NCBI RefSeq assembly: GCF_003097135.1
Contig: NZ_QEQL01000002.1
Span: forward strand, 639,139-703,138
DNA: 64,000 bases
Direction: 5' to 3'
From: Pseudomonas sp. URIL14HWK12:I12
GTDB taxonomy: Bacteria; Pseudomonadota; Gammaproteobacteria; Pseudomonadales; Pseudomonadaceae
The first letter of the stretch is position 1. The number at the start of each line of letters is the position of its first letter. The translations under genes were made by a program, and so were the position numbers. This document shows, one piece after another, positions 62,238-64,000 of the stretch. The notes beneath the pieces were generated by a model, which ran no database searches, had not been told where the DNA came from, and saw only the letters and a program-made list of their open reading frames with translations.

Positions 62238-63464
62238 ATGCAAAAACTGTTTGTGACCTCCCTGGTTTCCTGTGCCAGCCTCGCATCGACCACCACAATA
62301 CCAGCGCACGCCGACGGCTTTATCGCCGATAGCCACGGTACGCTGGAACTGCGCAACTATTACTTCAACGACGGCTATCGAGACGGCGGCGAGGACCGCA
62401 AGGAATGGGCCCAGGGTTTCTTGCTGGACCTGCAGTCGGGCTTCACCCCAGGCACCATTGGCGTTGGCCTGGACGCCCTGGCGCTGGTGGGGCTTAAGCT
62501 CGACTCGAGCCCGGCGCATGCCGATACCGGGTTGATACCGGTGCATGACAACGGCCATGCCGCTGATGAGTTTTCCACCCTGGGCCTGACAGCCAAGGTG
62601 CGGGTAGGCGATGCGCTGATCAAAAGCGGCACGTTGCTCACGCGCATTCCGGTACTGGTCTACAACGACGGCCGGCTGCTGCCTCAAACGTTCCGCGGCA
62701 CGCAAGTTGAATACACCGGTATCACTGACCTCTACCTGCATGCAGGCCATCTCGATAAGAACAAAACTCGCAACTCCACCGACAGCGTCGACATGACGCC
62801 GTCAGGCTACCGTGGCAATGAGGGCACCGACTTCGACTTCGCCGGCGCTACCTACAAGGCCAACTCGAATCTGAGCCTCACCGGCTACTTCGGGGAGATG
62901 CGCGACTTCTATCGCCAGGGGTTTCTTGGCATCGTGCACAAATGGCAGCTAGGCAGCGGCAGCGTGACCAGTGATTTACGCTACTTCGATAGCGCAGATG
63001 CCGGGCGTGCCTACAACGGAAAGGTCGATGCAGACATGCTCAGCAGCCTGTTCACCTACCGGTTGGGCGGCCATGCGCTAGGCCTGGGCTATCAGAAATT
63101 GTTCGGTGATACGGCGTTACCCTACGTCAACGGCGGTTCTGTCTATTCCTTCAGCAACGCCAGTGTCGGCAAGTTCATCCAAGCCGGCGAGAAGACCTGG
63201 ATGGCCCGTTACGACTATGACTTTGCGGCCCTTGGCCTACCGGGCCTGACCCTGATGACGCGGTACTACAAAGGCGAGCAGGGGGCCTACAAAGGTATAG
63301 AAGCGCGGGAACACGAGACCAATACAAGCCTTAAATACGTCGTGCAGAGCGGCCGTTTCAAAGGGGTCGGCACGCAGCTGAGCCATGCGATCTCGCGGTC
63401 GACCTACTCGGACGACCGTGACAACTACCGTATCTACCTGACGTACGAAATCGCCTTGTGGTGA
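62238..63464 (+). CDS. OprD-family outer membrane porin
   Basis: The 408-residue protein has a signal peptide (MQKLFVTSLVSCAS to IPAHA) and then DGFIADSHGTLELRNYYFNDGYRDGG, the usual OprD opening. WAQGFLLDLQSGFTPGTIGVGLDALALVGLKLDSS and the C-terminal YRIYLTYEIALW complete the 18-strand pattern. Such channels pass specific small molecules, often amino acids, peptides or aromatic acids. I prefer the ATG at 62238 to the GTG at 62235, because GAGGA then has 7-bp spacing. It diverges from LysR. Confidence 0.92.
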   Translation: MQKLFVTSLVSCASLASTTTIPAHADGFIADSHGTLELRNYYFNDGYRDGGEDRKEWAQGFLLDLQSGFTPGTIGVGLDALALVGLKLDSSPAHADTGLIPVHDNGHAADEFSTLGLTAKVRVGDALIKSGTLLTRIPVLVYNDGRLLPQTFRGTQVEYTGITDLYLHAGHLDKNKTRNSTDSVDMTPSGYRGNEGTDFDFAGATYKANSNLSLTGYFGEMRDFYRQGFLGIVHKWQLGSGSVTSDLRYFDSADAGRAYNGKVDADMLSSLFTYRLGGHALGLGYQKLFGDTALPYVNGGSVYSFSNASVGKFIQAGEKTWMARYDYDFAALGLPGLTLMTRYYKGEQGAYKGIEAREHETNTSLKYVVQSGRFKGVGTQLSHAISRSTYSDDRDNYRIYLTYEIALW

Positions 63465-63733
63465 AAAGTGCAGCGGGCGCGTCGGCAGCGGTTGGAAGTG
63501 AACATTCTTCGCTATCCAACCTCGTGCTTTTCTCCTCGGCAAGCAGGGCATGTGTCTGCATGACATTGAGCCAGGGGTTGCGGGACGGCTTAACAAACGT
63601 CTGGTTGGGAGGATGGATCGGCGCAGACTGAGTGCGTCCCTATCGGAGGATTTCAGAACTACGCCTATTCACCCCCCCGCCCCCGGCATGCTCCCATGCG
63701 CCTCCCGAGCAGCCGGAACGGGTTCCCCGCGCC

Positions 63734-64000
63734 ATGAAGCAGCACTCCCACCTCGAAAACCTGCTGGCCGAGAACGACCCGATACCGGTCGGCCGTTGCG
63801 CCACCTGCCAGCGCAGCGGGCTGCCGATCCTGCCACTGCGCACTGCCTTCGCCCCGCCGGCAGGCGACATCGAGGCCGACGTGACCTCCGCCCGGCTGGG
63901 CCGGTTGCGCACCCTGCGCCAAGGTTACCTCTACGTGCTGCTCGACGCCCAGGTGTGGCAGGCCTATGCCGTGACCGAGCAGGGCCTGCTGCGCCAGTTC
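63734..64000 (+). CDS. N-terminal part of a likely type VI secretion effector (VasX/BTH_I2691-like), partial
   Basis: The frame opens at the ATG at 63734 and runs off the window after 89 codons. CATCQRSGLPILPLRTAF with Cys22 and Cys25, and LRTLRQGYLYVLLDAQVW, are characteristic of the toxin VasX N-terminal region, found in large pore-forming type VI effectors. No signal peptide is present, which fits. The full gene is expected to be about 2.5-3 kb long with membrane helices near the C-terminus. An adaptor and VgrG would be expected nearby outside the window. Confidence 0.75.
   Translation, partial: MKQHSHLENLLAENDPIPVGRCATCQRSGLPILPLRTAFAPPAGDIEADVTSARLGRLRTLRQGYLYVLLDAQVWQAYAVTEQGLLRQF

Overview
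The window looks like a chromosomal segment of a Pseudomonas, most likely of the P. putida group. The DNA is GC-rich with strong third-position GC bias. It carries pseudomonad hallmarks: oprH-phoP-phoQ, a Zur-controlled zigA-dksA2 pair, a membrane PQQ glucose dehydrogenase, LpxO, a DctA carrier with sigma-54 control, OprD-type and TonB-dependent outer membrane proteins, and the tail of a pvf/mgo signalling cluster. I saw no tRNA or rRNA gene, insertion sequence, prophage or CRISPR array. Species assignment is inference.

Layout. 1-4.2 kb: end of a pvf/mgo-type cluster (N-oxygenase tail, A-T-R NRPS, SRPBCC protein), which in relatives makes small N-oxide or diazeniumdiolate signals. 4.4-10.1 kb: gcd, a TonB-dependent receptor and an orphan periplasmic binding protein. 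10.1-12.6 kb (minus strand): carboxynorspermidine/carboxyspermidine synthase and decarboxylase. 12.8-14.5 kb: a Zur-box promoter driving a COG0523 GTPase and a zinc-independent DksA paralogue. 14.5-18.9 kb: a DUF3829 lipoprotein, a soluble histidine kinase, D-galactose dehydrogenase and a SleB-type wall hydrolase.

18.9-25.6 kb is an organosulfur-looking island. A thiol dioxygenase coupled to a four-domain rhodanese diverges from an LLM flavin monooxygenase and two sulfonate-type binding proteins with no permease or ATPase, followed by a WYL regulator and a VOC protein. 25.6-34.7 kb: a MoxR/VWA pair, a DUF748 protein, cysK, lpxO, argC, two small unknown proteins, an AGE-family epimerase/isomerase and sodC. 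34.8-40.4 kb: an aminotransferase, oprH-phoP-phoQ behind four PhoP half-sites, and dctA behind two dyads and a sigma-54 promoter.

40.5-47.1 kb: a zinc alcohol dehydrogenase divergent from AraC plus cytochrome c, then a deacylase, MHS carrier, LysR and LysE. 47.2-53.8 kb: a siderophore receptor, an aldehyde dehydrogenase, a NIT-domain chemoreceptor with a FliA-like promoter, and a frameshifted DUF1810 gene. 53.9-57.2 kb: acetylpolyamine amidohydrolase with a PotF-type binding protein and an AraC regulator. 57.3-63.5 kb: a CocE/S15 hydrolase, a YfcC-type carrier, LysR and an OprD porin. An identical 14-bp motif lies upstream of both the carrier-hydrolase operon and the porin, so this looks like one uptake-and-hydrolysis regulon. 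The window ends inside a gene with a VasX-type N-terminus, a likely type VI secretion effector.

The best candidates for an under-described system are the porin-carrier-hydrolase regulon (57.3-63.5 kb) and the organosulfur island (18.9-25.6 kb). Recurring themes are uptake of outside compounds and metal or cation sensing (Zur, PhoPQ). All functions are read from sequence alone.
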